A stretch of DNA of 64,000 nt from Streptomyces hokutonensis (GTDB lineage: Bacteria; Actinomycetota; Actinomycetes; Streptomycetales; Streptomycetaceae). The stretch lies in NCBI RefSeq assembly GCF_000376565.1, contig NZ_BARG01000044.1:1-64000 (forward strand), written 5' to 3'. A program made the translations under genes and the position numbers. The notes below the pieces were generated by a model. That model ran no database searches. It was not told the origin of the DNA and worked only from the letters and a program-made list of their open reading frames with translations. Positions 8,642 through 16,210 of this stretch are shown here, one piece after another; within the stretch, counting starts at the first letter, position 1; each line of letters opens with the position of its first letter.

Positions 8642-9910
8642 TTGCCTGCTCGTAGTGCCGTCCTGGTCATCGCCGCATCCGACATGGACGCCGAGGGATA
8701 CCGCGGCTACTGCCTCCGATCCGTGGCCGCCGCCTACGACGTCGTCCTCATCACCGGCGAGGAGCCGTCGTGGGAGGTGCCCTACATCCGCGACTGCGTG
8801 GTCGTGCCCGACCCGACCGACCAGGCCGCGCTGTCCGCCGCAGCCCGCATGCTGGCCGAACGCCACCGGCTGGCCGGGGTGTTCACCTGGACCGAGTGGT
8901 ATCTCGTCCCGGTCGCACGCCTCGCCCGCCAACTCGGCCTGCCCACCACGGTTCCCGAGGTGATGCAGGCGTGCCGCAACAAGGCCACCGCACGCACCCT
9001 GTTCGCCCGGCACGGCGTCCCCTCCGCCGCCTCGGTGAGCGTCCGCGACGCCCACGAGGCGACCCAGGCCGCCGAGCGGATCGGCTATCCCGTCGTCCTC
9101 AAGCCCGCCGCGCACGCGGCCAGCATCGGAGTCATCCGGGCCGACACTCCCCAACACCTCGGCGTGGCCTACGAGTTCGCGGCCAAAGCGGCCGGGCTCG
9201 GGGTCGAGAGCCGGAGCGTGCTGGTCGAGGAGTACCTGGACGGGCCGGAGGTCTCGGTCGAGTGCGTCACCTACCGCGGCGAGACCACCGCGGTCGCCCT
9301 CACCCGCAAGACCGTCAGCGAGCCGCCGTACTTCGAGGAGATGGCGCACTCAGTGGACGCGGCCGACCCGCTGCTCGCCACGGTGGCACCCGCCGCACGG
9401 GCGGCGATCCGCGCGCTCGGGATCACCGACGGCGTCAGCCACGTCGAGATACGCCTGGTCGACGGCCGCCCCCGCCTCATCGAGGTCAACGGCCGTATCG
9501 CCGGCGACATGATCGGACACCTGGTGAGCCTCGCCACCGGCATCGACCTGCCGCGCGCCGCCGCCGACATCGCCTGCGACCGTACCCCCGACCTCACCCC
9601 CACCCACTCCTGCGCCGCCGCGATCCGCCTCATCTACCCCGACACCTCCGGCACCCTCGACCGCCTGGCGTACGAGGGGGAACGGCCGCCGTGGCTGGAG
9701 CGGCTCCACCTCCAGCACCACGTCGGCGACGACCTGGTGCTCCCCGCCGACGGGGGAGACATGTTCACCGCCCGCATCGGCTACCTCATCACCACCGGGC
9801 CCACCGCCGACGTGGCGCAGACCCGCGCCGAGCAGGCCATGAGCCGCCTCGACGTCCACCTCACGCCCCGCACAGCCGGCGTTCCCGTCGTCGAAGACCA
9901 GGCGGCATGA
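8642..9910 (+). CDS. ATP-grasp ligase
   Basis: 422 residues. An N-terminal Rossmann-like domain (AVLVIAASDMDAEGYRGYC) leads to the ATP-grasp fold: nucleotide-binding VVLKPAAHAASIG (about residue 150), VLVEEYLDGPEVSVEC, and metal-binding RLIEVNGRIAGD (about 280). Such enzymes activate a carboxylate as acyl phosphate and join it to an amine or thiol, commonly forming dipeptides or modified amino acids. I choose the TTG at 8642; the ATG at 8627 is part of the ATATGGAG ribosome-binding site. It sits between two MFS exporters and overlaps the second (ATGA). Confidence 0.85.
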   Translation: MPARSAVLVIAASDMDAEGYRGYCLRSVAAAYDVVLITGEEPSWEVPYIRDCVVVPDPTDQAALSAAARMLAERHRLAGVFTWTEWYLVPVARLARQLGLPTTVPEVMQACRNKATARTLFARHGVPSAASVSVRDAHEATQAAERIGYPVVLKPAAHAASIGVIRADTPQHLGVAYEFAAKAAGLGVESRSVLVEEYLDGPEVSVECVTYRGETTAVALTRKTVSEPPYFEEMAHSVDAADPLLATVAPAARAAIRALGITDGVSHVEIRLVDGRPRLIEVNGRIAGDMIGHLVSLATGIDLPRAAADIACDRTPDLTPTHSCAAAIRLIYPDTSGTLDRLAYEGERPPWLERLHLQHHVGDDLVLPADGGDMFTARIGYLITTGPTADVAQTRAEQAMSRLDVHLTPRTAGVPVVEDQAA

Positions 9911-11064
9911 GCCGTCCTCCTGCCGCCGCCCGCCGTACGCGGGCCGTGCTGACCGGCTACTTCCTGGGCCTCGGCGTGGTGATGGCCATCTGGGGCGCAC
10001 GGATGCCCGCCGTCCAGCACGCCGCCCAACTGAGCACCGCACGCCTTTCGTTGGTGCTGCTGGCCGCCGCCCTCGGCATGATCGCCGGACTCACCACCGG
10101 CGGCCGGTACGTGCGGCCCGAGCGGCTCCCCGCCCTGATAGCCGGCGGTGGGGCCGGTCTCGCCGGATGCCTCGCCGTCCTGGGCCAGTGCACCACCCTC
10201 GCCTCACTGCTCCTGGCCGCCATGGTCTTCGGGACCGCGCACGGAATCCTCGACGTCGCCGTCAACACGGCGGCCGTGCGCTGCCAGAACGCCTGCCGGC
10301 GGCCCATCATGGCGTCCCTGCACGCCGCCTACTCCGGCGGCGCCCTCGGCGGCGCCGCCCTCGCCGCGGCGACGGCCCGTACGCCGCACACCACCCTCTT
10401 CCTGATCACCGGCCTCACACTGGCCGCCGCTGTTCTCGTCGGCGCACCGCGCACCCGGGCCCTGACCGGCGCCGATCAACCTGCAGTGCTCGCCCGGCAG
10501 TTGGCCGGCCAAGGGGGACATGCGGTGGCGGCTCGGAAGCTGTGGCTGCTGGGCGCTCTGGCCGCCGCCAGCCTGCTCGGAGAGGGCGCGGCAGCCGACT
10601 GGGCCGCCGTCCACCTGCACAGCCTGCACGCCACCACGGCCGTCAGCGCAGCCGCGTACGGCCTCTACAGCGCCGCCATGATGGCCGGACGGCTGATGGG
10701 CGACAAGCTCACCGCCACCTTCGGCGCCCCCACCGTGGTCCGTGCCGGTGCCCTGTTCGCCGCGGCCGGGCTGGCCACCGGTGTGTCGGCAGCCAGCGTG
10801 CCGCTCGCCCTGGCCGGGTGGGCGGCCTTCGGCCTCGGGCTGTCCACCACGGTCCCCGCGCTCATCACGGCCGCCGGGGCCGGCGGGCCCAGGGCCGTGG
10901 CCACGGTCTCCGTCACCGGTTACCTCGGCCTGCTCGCAGGCCCCGCCCTCATCGGCGCCCTCGCCTCGATCACCACCCTGACCACCGCACTGCTGATGCC
11001 CGCACTGCTCGCAGCCGCCGTCGCCGCGCTCGCCCACCGCGCCCTGGAGAACACCGCCCCTTGA
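9907..11064 (+). CDS. MFS transporter
   Basis: 385 residues with about twelve transmembrane segments, beginning TGYFLGLGVVMAIWGARMPA, typical of the YbjJ-like/fucose-permease-like MFS branch. ATGA overlap with the ATP-grasp gene and TTGA overlap with the HAD hydrolase bind the three into one translational unit. Export of the ligase product is the simplest role; uptake of its substrate is the alternative. Confidence 0.85.
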   Translation: MSRPPAAARRTRAVLTGYFLGLGVVMAIWGARMPAVQHAAQLSTARLSLVLLAAALGMIAGLTTGGRYVRPERLPALIAGGGAGLAGCLAVLGQCTTLASLLLAAMVFGTAHGILDVAVNTAAVRCQNACRRPIMASLHAAYSGGALGGAALAAATARTPHTTLFLITGLTLAAAVLVGAPRTRALTGADQPAVLARQLAGQGGHAVAARKLWLLGALAAASLLGEGAAADWAAVHLHSLHATTAVSAAAYGLYSAAMMAGRLMGDKLTATFGAPTVVRAGALFAAAGLATGVSAASVPLALAGWAAFGLGLSTTVPALITAAGAGGPRAVATVSVTGYLGLLAGPALIGALASITTLTTALLMPALLAAAVAALAHRALENTAP

Positions 11065-11696
11065 CCCCTACCACCACACACCCTGGCCTCGACGCCGCGA
11101 TCCTCGACTACAACGGCGTCCTCGGCCTCCAGCCCACCGCCGACCAGTGGCGACACCTGGCGCGCACCGCCAACTGGCCCGAGCAGGACCTCAACGGCTT
11201 CCGGAACGCCGTCTGGAACGCCCGACCGGCGTACGACGCCGGGCAGTTGAGTGACATGGCGTACTGGGCCAAGGTCCTCGGGGCCCACCCGGGGCCGCGT
11301 CTGCTGCGCCAACTGCGCGACGCCGACACCGAGATGTGGACCACCACCGACGACCGAGTGCTTGCCGTCCTGGAGCGTGCCCACCACTCCGGGCTGCCCC
11401 TGTTCCTGCTGTCGAACGCGCCCGCCCACTTGAGCGACGTCCTCGATGCCACTGACTGGTGTCGTCGGCTCATGACCCGCGCCTTCTACTCGGCCCGGCT
11501 CCAGACGGTCAAGCCCGACCCTGCCGCCTACCGGCAGGCCCTGGCCGCGACGGGAGCCCGAGATCCGCGGCGGGTGCTGTTCGTCGACGACCGGGCCGAC
11601 AACTGCCAGGCCGCCGAGGGCCTGGGCTTGCGGACCCTGCACTACACCGGTCGGATCGCCGACCTCGAAGCAGCACTGCTGCACGTCCCCGGCTGA
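11061..11696 (+). CDS. HAD-superfamily hydrolase
   Basis: 211 residues from a TTG overlapping the preceding stop. HAD motifs in order: motif I LDYNGVL with nucleophile Asp16, motif II LLSNAP, motif III Lys in TVKPDP, motif IV FVDDRADN. The second acidic residue of motif I, usually Asp two places after the nucleophile, is Asn18; replacements here occur in some HAD branches and may lower phosphatase activity. A phosphatase acting on a precursor of the ligase pathway is plausible. Confidence 0.8.
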   Translation: MTPTTTHPGLDAAILDYNGVLGLQPTADQWRHLARTANWPEQDLNGFRNAVWNARPAYDAGQLSDMAYWAKVLGAHPGPRLLRQLRDADTEMWTTTDDRVLAVLERAHHSGLPLFLLSNAPAHLSDVLDATDWCRRLMTRAFYSARLQTVKPDPAAYRQALAATGARDPRRVLFVDDRADNCQAAEGLGLRTLHYTGRIADLEAALLHVPG

Positions 11697-11732
11697 CGCG
11701 CCTTCCCAGATCCCTTACCTCTTCAGGAACCT

Positions 11733-12602
11733 GTGACCTCCCACGACGACCTGCGCACGATTGACGGAGACGTTTTCGTTTCTCCGCGCTACCTCGCCTC
11801 TACGACCGGAACCGGCGATCCCGCCCTCGCACCGCTCATCGACCTCGGCTGGGACCACCACTACGACGAGGACTCCAACCTCTACGTGAGCGCCCCCGAC
11901 CGGCGCGTACGGCTGGGCTACCTGCCGGAAGGCGAAGACGACGGACTCTGGCGCATCAACGCCTACAAGGACTCCTTCGGGCCGCCGGCATGGGGCGTCT
12001 GCTTCAACGACCGTGTCCCCACCGAGTTTGTCCAGGCGTTCACCACTGTCCTTGCCACGGCGTACGAGCAGGGACCGGACGCCTATCTCGCCCGGCCGGT
12101 CGCCGGGATCGACGAGCACGATCCCTTCCTCGCCGTCGTCCCGCTCCTGAAGCAGGGCTGGGAGATCGATCGCCCGCGCTGGGGCGTCTTCGCCGTCCAG
12201 GCTCCGGACGGCCTCGCCGGCCTGGAGTTCACCACCGGCGACCTCGACCCGGAAGCCGAGCTGACGACACGCGACGCCCGCTGGCAGCTGTGGGCGGGCA
12301 AGTCCATCGACCGACCCGTCTGGTACGCGACGGCCAGCACCGACACCCCCGTCGCCCTGCTCACCGCCGTCACCCAGAGCGTCGCCGATCCCGCTCCACT
12401 GTCCCGGTGGCGTCAGGACACCTTCAGCTACATCAAGGGCATGGCCCAGCTCACCCCGATCCTCCCTCCCGGACCGCCGGCACCGACACCGCTCGACGTG
12501 CAGCGCGCCGCCGCGTCCCGCCGCCCGGCAGCGCTGCCCGCCACCAGCGTCCCGCGCTGGAGCACCACCAGCCGACAGGCCCTGCCCGGCCCACGCCGCT
12601 GA
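11733..12602 (+). CDS. DUF317 family protein (two repeats)
   Basis: 289 residues, GTG start after CAGGAA. Two DUF317-like repeats: SPRYLASTTGTGDPA..., RRVRLGYLPEGEDDGLWRI, PPAWGVCFNDRVPTEFVQAF in the first, and a less conserved second copy (about residues 120-240, GWEIDRPRWGVFAVQAPDGL, WYATASTDTPVALLTAV). The family is restricted to actinomycetes, is enriched on mobile elements and has no proven function. Pro-rich tail. Similar proteins are encoded at 13179 and 44265. Confidence 0.8.
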   Translation: MTSHDDLRTIDGDVFVSPRYLASTTGTGDPALAPLIDLGWDHHYDEDSNLYVSAPDRRVRLGYLPEGEDDGLWRINAYKDSFGPPAWGVCFNDRVPTEFVQAFTTVLATAYEQGPDAYLARPVAGIDEHDPFLAVVPLLKQGWEIDRPRWGVFAVQAPDGLAGLEFTTGDLDPEAELTTRDARWQLWAGKSIDRPVWYATASTDTPVALLTAVTQSVADPAPLSRWRQDTFSYIKGMAQLTPILPPGPPAPTPLDVQRAAASRRPAALPATSVPRWSTTSRQALPGPRR

Positions 12603-12632
12603 CCCCGGCCCGACACCGACCGGAGACCCCTC

Positions 12633-13121
12633 TTGTCCCTGCAGGCCCCGGAGTTCTTCGCCGAGCTGTGCCTCCCCTTCCCCGATCACACCGTGGTGGG
12701 CAACACCTACTTCGCCGTCCCCATCCCCGGCATCCCGCTGCGGTTGCGGATCGGTTTCACCGGCACCATCCACGCGGACACCTACGGCGGGCTACGCGTG
12801 GCAGTCGTCCACCCGGATCGCGGCGAGATCGACGCGGTGGCGCTCAGCTTCGTGGAGCACGGCACATTCCACCGCCGCGACGAAGCGACCAACACCCGGC
12901 CGAACACCAAGCAGTACGGCACCTTCGACACCTACCACCGCCCCGGCCGGCCGCCGTGGGAAGGAGCCGTCACCACCGGGTTGCGCGACGCCATCGAGCA
13001 GTACACCGCCGTCTGGTTCCCCGGCGCCTGGACCGCGTCCGCACCGAGCCTCCCCACAGGCCGGACCGCGCACACGGCTCCCGCCGCGCCGGTCACCCGC
13101 AGTGGCACCCGCGCCCGCTGA
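12633..13121 (+). CDS. conserved hypothetical protein
   Basis: 162 residues, TTG start with GGAG eight bases upstream. A mainly beta core (YFAVPIPGIPLRLRIGFTGT, LRVAVVHPDRGEIDAVAL) and a conserved-looking FDTYHRPGRPPWEG segment, then a Thr/Ala/Pro tail. Lies between two DUF317 genes, as small genes of this type often do. No function recognised. Confidence 0.6.
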   Translation: MSLQAPEFFAELCLPFPDHTVVGNTYFAVPIPGIPLRLRIGFTGTIHADTYGGLRVAVVHPDRGEIDAVALSFVEHGTFHRRDEATNTRPNTKQYGTFDTYHRPGRPPWEGAVTTGLRDAIEQYTAVWFPGAWTASAPSLPTGRTAHTAPAAPVTRSGTRAR

Positions 13122-13178
13122 GCCGTGCCCACTCCGCCGCCCAGGCGTTCCGTACCTTTCCCAGCAGGAGCCCTGCCC

Positions 13179-13955
13179 GTGACGAACCACCCCTTCGAGA
13201 ACCTCGACCCCACGCAGACCGTGCAGGTCCTTCCCCGCCACCTCGCCGGGCCCGGCACCATCGACCCCCGCACCGCATGGGCCTTCCCCTACGACGAAGG
13301 CTGGCAGTTCGCCCAGACCGACGACGGCACGGCCGCCGCTTTCAGCCCGTGCCTGCGGCTGCAGACCACCTACGAGCCCAAGCCCGGCAAGGGCGCGTGG
13401 ACCATCAGCGCGCACCGTGCCCCGTTCACCGCGCCTACCTGGCGGATCACCTTCGACGCCACCACCCCCGTCGAACTGCTCCACGACGTCCACGCCGAGC
13501 TGCTCGACCTCTACCTCGAAGACCGCCACAGCGACCAGGACCGGCTGCTCCAGGACGAGACGGCGCCGCACGAGGCGTACGCGCCGCTGCTCACCCGCGG
13601 CTGGAGCCACGAGGTCAAGACCGACGGGACACAAACCTTCCTGACCCCGGAAGGACTCGGTGGCGTACGCCACCGATACGACTTCAGCGGGTCCAGCGGG
13701 CCGGCGTGGCGCTCCTGGGGCGGACTCCCCAATGAGCCGCACTGGAGGGCGGACTTCTCGTTCGGCACACCTACCACGCTCGCCGCGGCCTTCACCGCCT
13801 CGCTGATCTCCACCGAGCCACTGCACCGCACCGTCCAGGACGTTCCCATCCGCACCCGCCGCGCTCTCTACATCGCCACCACAACAGCCAAGCCGCCGCA
13901 CGGCAACCCGCCTGTCGCCCCGCCGCCCGCGCCGGTCTCTGGCCGAACCCGCTGA
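13179..13955 (+). CDS. DUF317 family protein
   Basis: 258 residues, GTG start ten bases after AGGAG. Two repeats: VLPRHLAGPGTIDPRTAW..., APTWRITFDATTPVELLHDV and, after residue ~130, YAPLLTRGWSHEVKTDG..., HWRADFSFGTPTTLAAAF. The second repeat lacks the canonical GYLPEG loop. Function unknown. The C-terminus is Pro-rich. Same-strand neighbour of another DUF317 gene, so local duplication is likely. Confidence 0.75.
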   Translation: MTNHPFENLDPTQTVQVLPRHLAGPGTIDPRTAWAFPYDEGWQFAQTDDGTAAAFSPCLRLQTTYEPKPGKGAWTISAHRAPFTAPTWRITFDATTPVELLHDVHAELLDLYLEDRHSDQDRLLQDETAPHEAYAPLLTRGWSHEVKTDGTQTFLTPEGLGGVRHRYDFSGSSGPAWRSWGGLPNEPHWRADFSFGTPTTLAAAFTASLISTEPLHRTVQDVPIRTRRALYIATTTAKPPHGNPPVAPPPAPVSGRTR

Positions 13956-13991
13956 CCTCCCCGCCCCGTTGACCAAGGAGCCCTCTTCCTC

Positions 13992-14972
13992 GTGCACGTA
14001 CGTTTCGTCCGATCCGCCGCCGTCGCCATCGCCGTGACGGGCACCCTCACCTGGGCCCCGGCCGCGAGCGCCCAGTCCTCCGAACCGACCCCCTCGGCCT
14101 CTGCCGCCCTGGGCGAGACACCGGCCCCGGACGCGGGCAGCGTCGAGATCACCACCAAGGACACGGCCGGGGACGCGCTCCCCGGTGCCGCGTTCCTGCT
14201 GCTCGACTCCGCCGGCCAGGAAGCCGGACGCGGGAAGACCGACGCACAGGGGAAACTGGCCTTCCCCGGCCTCGCTCCAGGCGTCTACCGGCTCAAGGAA
14301 ACGGCCTCCGGCAGCCCGCTCCACGAGGTCGTCGCCGACCAGGACGTCATCGTCACCCCGGGCGCGACCACACGGCTGACGATCACCGACCCGTTCAAAG
14401 CCGCCAAGGTCCTCCTACAGGCCAAGGATGACAAGACAGGCAGACTTCTGCCCGGCGCGACCGTGAACATCGGCATCGGTGAGTCGACGCTGCTCACCCT
14501 GACTACCGGGGCCAAGGGCACGGCTTCCGGAGAACTGCCGGTGTCGAGCCGGAAGACGCAGTTCTGGGTCAAGGAGATCAAGGCCCCCGCCGGCTACGAC
14601 CTCTACAAGCTGTCCAAGACGTTCACCGCAGGCCCCGGCGCCGCGGTGACCGTGACCGTCACCAACTCCAAGGGAGCCATCGGATCAAGCCCCGATCCGA
14701 CCGCGAAGCCGACGGACCATCCCACTGCGTCCGGCAGTGAGTCGACCAGCCCGACGTCCTCTGCCGCGACGGACCCCGACACCTCTCCGGCGGCCGATGC
14801 GTCCGGCGAAGCCATGTCGAAGGCCCCGACCGGCTCCCTCGCCCACACCGGAGCCGACGCCAGCCCGTGGCTCGCGGGCGGAGCAGGTCTGCTGGCCGCC
14901 AGCGGTATCGGACTGGTTGTGGCCGCCCGCATCCGCCGCAGCGGTGAACACACCTCGTCCGGTGAGAGCTGA
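13992..14972 (+). CDS. sortase-anchored Cna-B/SpaA-like surface protein
   Basis: 326 residues, GTG start after AAGGAG. Signal peptide (residues 1-28, ending ASAQ), two Cna-B-like domains (about 48-130 and 135-225; GVYRLKETASG and WVKEIKAPAGYDL resemble the conserved isopeptide-region Glu and KAPxGY segments), a Ser/Thr/Pro spacer, then LAHTG, a transmembrane helix and an Arg-rich tail. LAxTG is the signal recognised by actinobacterial class E sortases. The protein would be displayed on the cell wall. No sortase gene is in the window, so a host enzyme would be needed. Confidence 0.8.
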   Translation: MHVRFVRSAAVAIAVTGTLTWAPAASAQSSEPTPSASAALGETPAPDAGSVEITTKDTAGDALPGAAFLLLDSAGQEAGRGKTDAQGKLAFPGLAPGVYRLKETASGSPLHEVVADQDVIVTPGATTRLTITDPFKAAKVLLQAKDDKTGRLLPGATVNIGIGESTLLTLTTGAKGTASGELPVSSRKTQFWVKEIKAPAGYDLYKLSKTFTAGPGAAVTVTVTNSKGAIGSSPDPTAKPTDHPTASGSESTSPTSSAATDPDTSPAADASGEAMSKAPTGSLAHTGADASPWLAGGAGLLAASGIGLVVAARIRRSGEHTSSGES

Positions 14973-14996
14973 CCCAACTGCACCAACCCTGGCACC

Positions 14997-15030
14997 AGGG
15001 CCCGGGAGTCTATGCCGACTCCCGGGCCCT
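14997..15030 (+). terminator. strong hairpin terminator
   Basis: Perfect 14-bp inverted repeat (AGGGCCCGGGAGTC / GACTCCCGGGCCCT) around a 6-nt loop, 24 bases after the surface-protein stop and followed by TCGTCTTC. It closes the long + strand run and also faces the end of the - strand gene at 15127. Confidence 0.85.
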
Positions 15031-15126
15031 TCGTCTTCTCAGATGTCGGCGAGGCGGTCGGCAGCCGCGGTTACCCGTGGCCGGTCGGAGCGGACGATGC
15101 CTGGGCACGTGGGCGGCATGTTGCCG

Positions 15127-15372
15127 CTATCCGGCCCAGCCGATCTCGCGTACTTCGACGGCTCCGTCGTGCGGCATGTACTGGATCCAGCAGCGGCGTC
15201 CGAACGCCTCGCGAATCTCTTCGACGCTGCCCGGGTCCCGTACGTCCGGCCAGGCATACGGGTTCGCGCGCACCAGCTCGACGAGTTCCAAGACCTCGCG
15301 CCGCGCTGCCTCCGTCGGCAACTCGCCCATCACATCGGAGGCCAGCTCCTCCACCACTACGCCGTACTGCAT
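15127..15372 (-). CDS. small RelE/ParE-like protein
   Basis: 81 residues; ATG with GGAGG seven bases upstream. MQYGVVVEELASDVMGELP, AARREVLELVELVRANPY, RCWIQYMPHDGAVEVREIGWAG gives the helix-hairpin plus beta-sheet order of small RelE/ParE-fold proteins. No antitoxin gene is adjacent. The open frame continues upstream of the ATG but that part is Arg-rich and overlaps the control region. Orphan toxin-like or a domesticated relative. Confidence 0.6.
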   Translation of the reverse strand: MQYGVVVEELASDVMGELPTEAARREVLELVELVRANPYAWPDVRDPGSVEEIREAFGRRCWIQYMPHDGAVEVREIGWAG

Positions 15373-15417
15373 CGCACACCTCCGTATTCGTGAACGTCTG
15401 CGCAGCACCGTAGGGCC

Positions 15418-15449
15418 TAGTCCACAACCGTGCGCAGCCCTGTGGATAA
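15418..15449. promoter_or_regulatory. pair of DnaA-box-like sites
   Basis: TAGTCCACA at 15418-15426 and, in opposite orientation, TGTGGATAA (TTATCCACA on the other strand) at 15441-15449. Both are close to the Streptomyces DnaA-box consensus TTGTCCACA. They lie in the intergenic stretch between the RelE-like gene and the next + strand gene. Two sites are far fewer than a chromosomal origin; DnaA control of transcription or chance are the alternatives. Confidence 0.3.
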
Positions 15450-15470
15450 CCTCTGACGGGACCTGTTCAA

Positions 15471-15740
15471 GTGGCTGTTTCGACCGTCTGGCCGCAGTTC
15501 CTGGCCGCACGCGCCGATCTCGCCGAGACGGCGGTCCTGGCCGACTGTCAGCCCCTCGCCTGCCGCAACACCGCTCTCACCCACGCCAACCGGCACGCCC
15601 TGGCTGGCCGCCTCGCCCGGCTGGAGGACGGCTTGGCCGGCGGCGACCGCCTCGCCCTCTACGTCCGTCACCGCCTTGAGGAACAGCACCGTGCCACGGC
15701 CGCGTTCCTCGCCCGCCACGCCCCGGAACTCACCCCGTGA
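15471..15740 (+). CDS. small conserved hypothetical protein
   Basis: 89 residues, GTG start. Helical and charged (ARLEDGLAGGDRLALYVRHRLEEQHRATAAFLARH). The end overlaps the GTG of the following broken gene by four bases, so the two were a translational unit. I do not recognise the family; small genes beside HTH/coiled-coil proteins of this kind often belong to recombinase-based transposons, but no recombinase is here. Confidence 0.5.
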   Translation: MAVSTVWPQFLAARADLAETAVLADCQPLACRNTALTHANRHALAGRLARLEDGLAGGDRLALYVRHRLEEQHRATAAFLARHAPELTP

Positions 15741-16149
15741 AACGTGCCCTGCCCGACGCCGACACCGTCGAGGCCGCCGCTATCGACGCCGTTCTTGAGG
15801 AAGCCGCCTCCCGCGGTCGGCGCCCGACCGCCACCGCCGTCGAGCGGCGCCTCGGCATCCGCACGCCACCTTCCACCGCCACTACGACGGCCTGGTCGAA
15901 ACCCACGTCCAGCCCCGTATCCCGGCCCCCGCACGGCCCGATACACACGCGGACCGGCCGGACGTCGATGAGCGTAAGGAGACGAACCTGTGCGGGCTGC
16001 GGCAGGAGAACACCGATCTGCGCCGGACGCTCGCCCTGTACAAGGAGGCCATCCGGCAGCTCACGATCGAAAACGACGCCCTGCGCGGCACCGCCACCGT
16101 CGTGCCCCTGCCCACCCTGAGCAGGACCGCGCAGCGATCGCCGTCCTGA
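15737..16149 (+). pseudogene. frameshifted HTH/coiled-coil protein (TnpC/DUF6262-like)
   Basis: The first 45 codons from the GTG read MKRALPDADTVEAAAIDAVL... VERRLGI, a TetR/TnpC-like HTH start. Protein-like sequence then continues in the -1 frame (HATFHRHYDGLVETHV, LRQENTDLRRTLALYKEAIR, LTIENDALRG) to the TGA at 16147. The break is near 15860 (ATCCGCACGCC). In the original frame the sequence turns into Thr/Ser/Pro noise. It is a single-base indel, a sequencing error or, less likely, programmed -1 shifting. An accessory transposition protein resembling Tn554 TnpC is a possible origin. Confidence 0.6.
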
Positions 16150-16210
16150 CCTTCGGCCAGGCGAGGCGCTCAGCGCGCGAGCCGCAGCGGGGCCGCGTAG
16201 TTGTGGCTGT

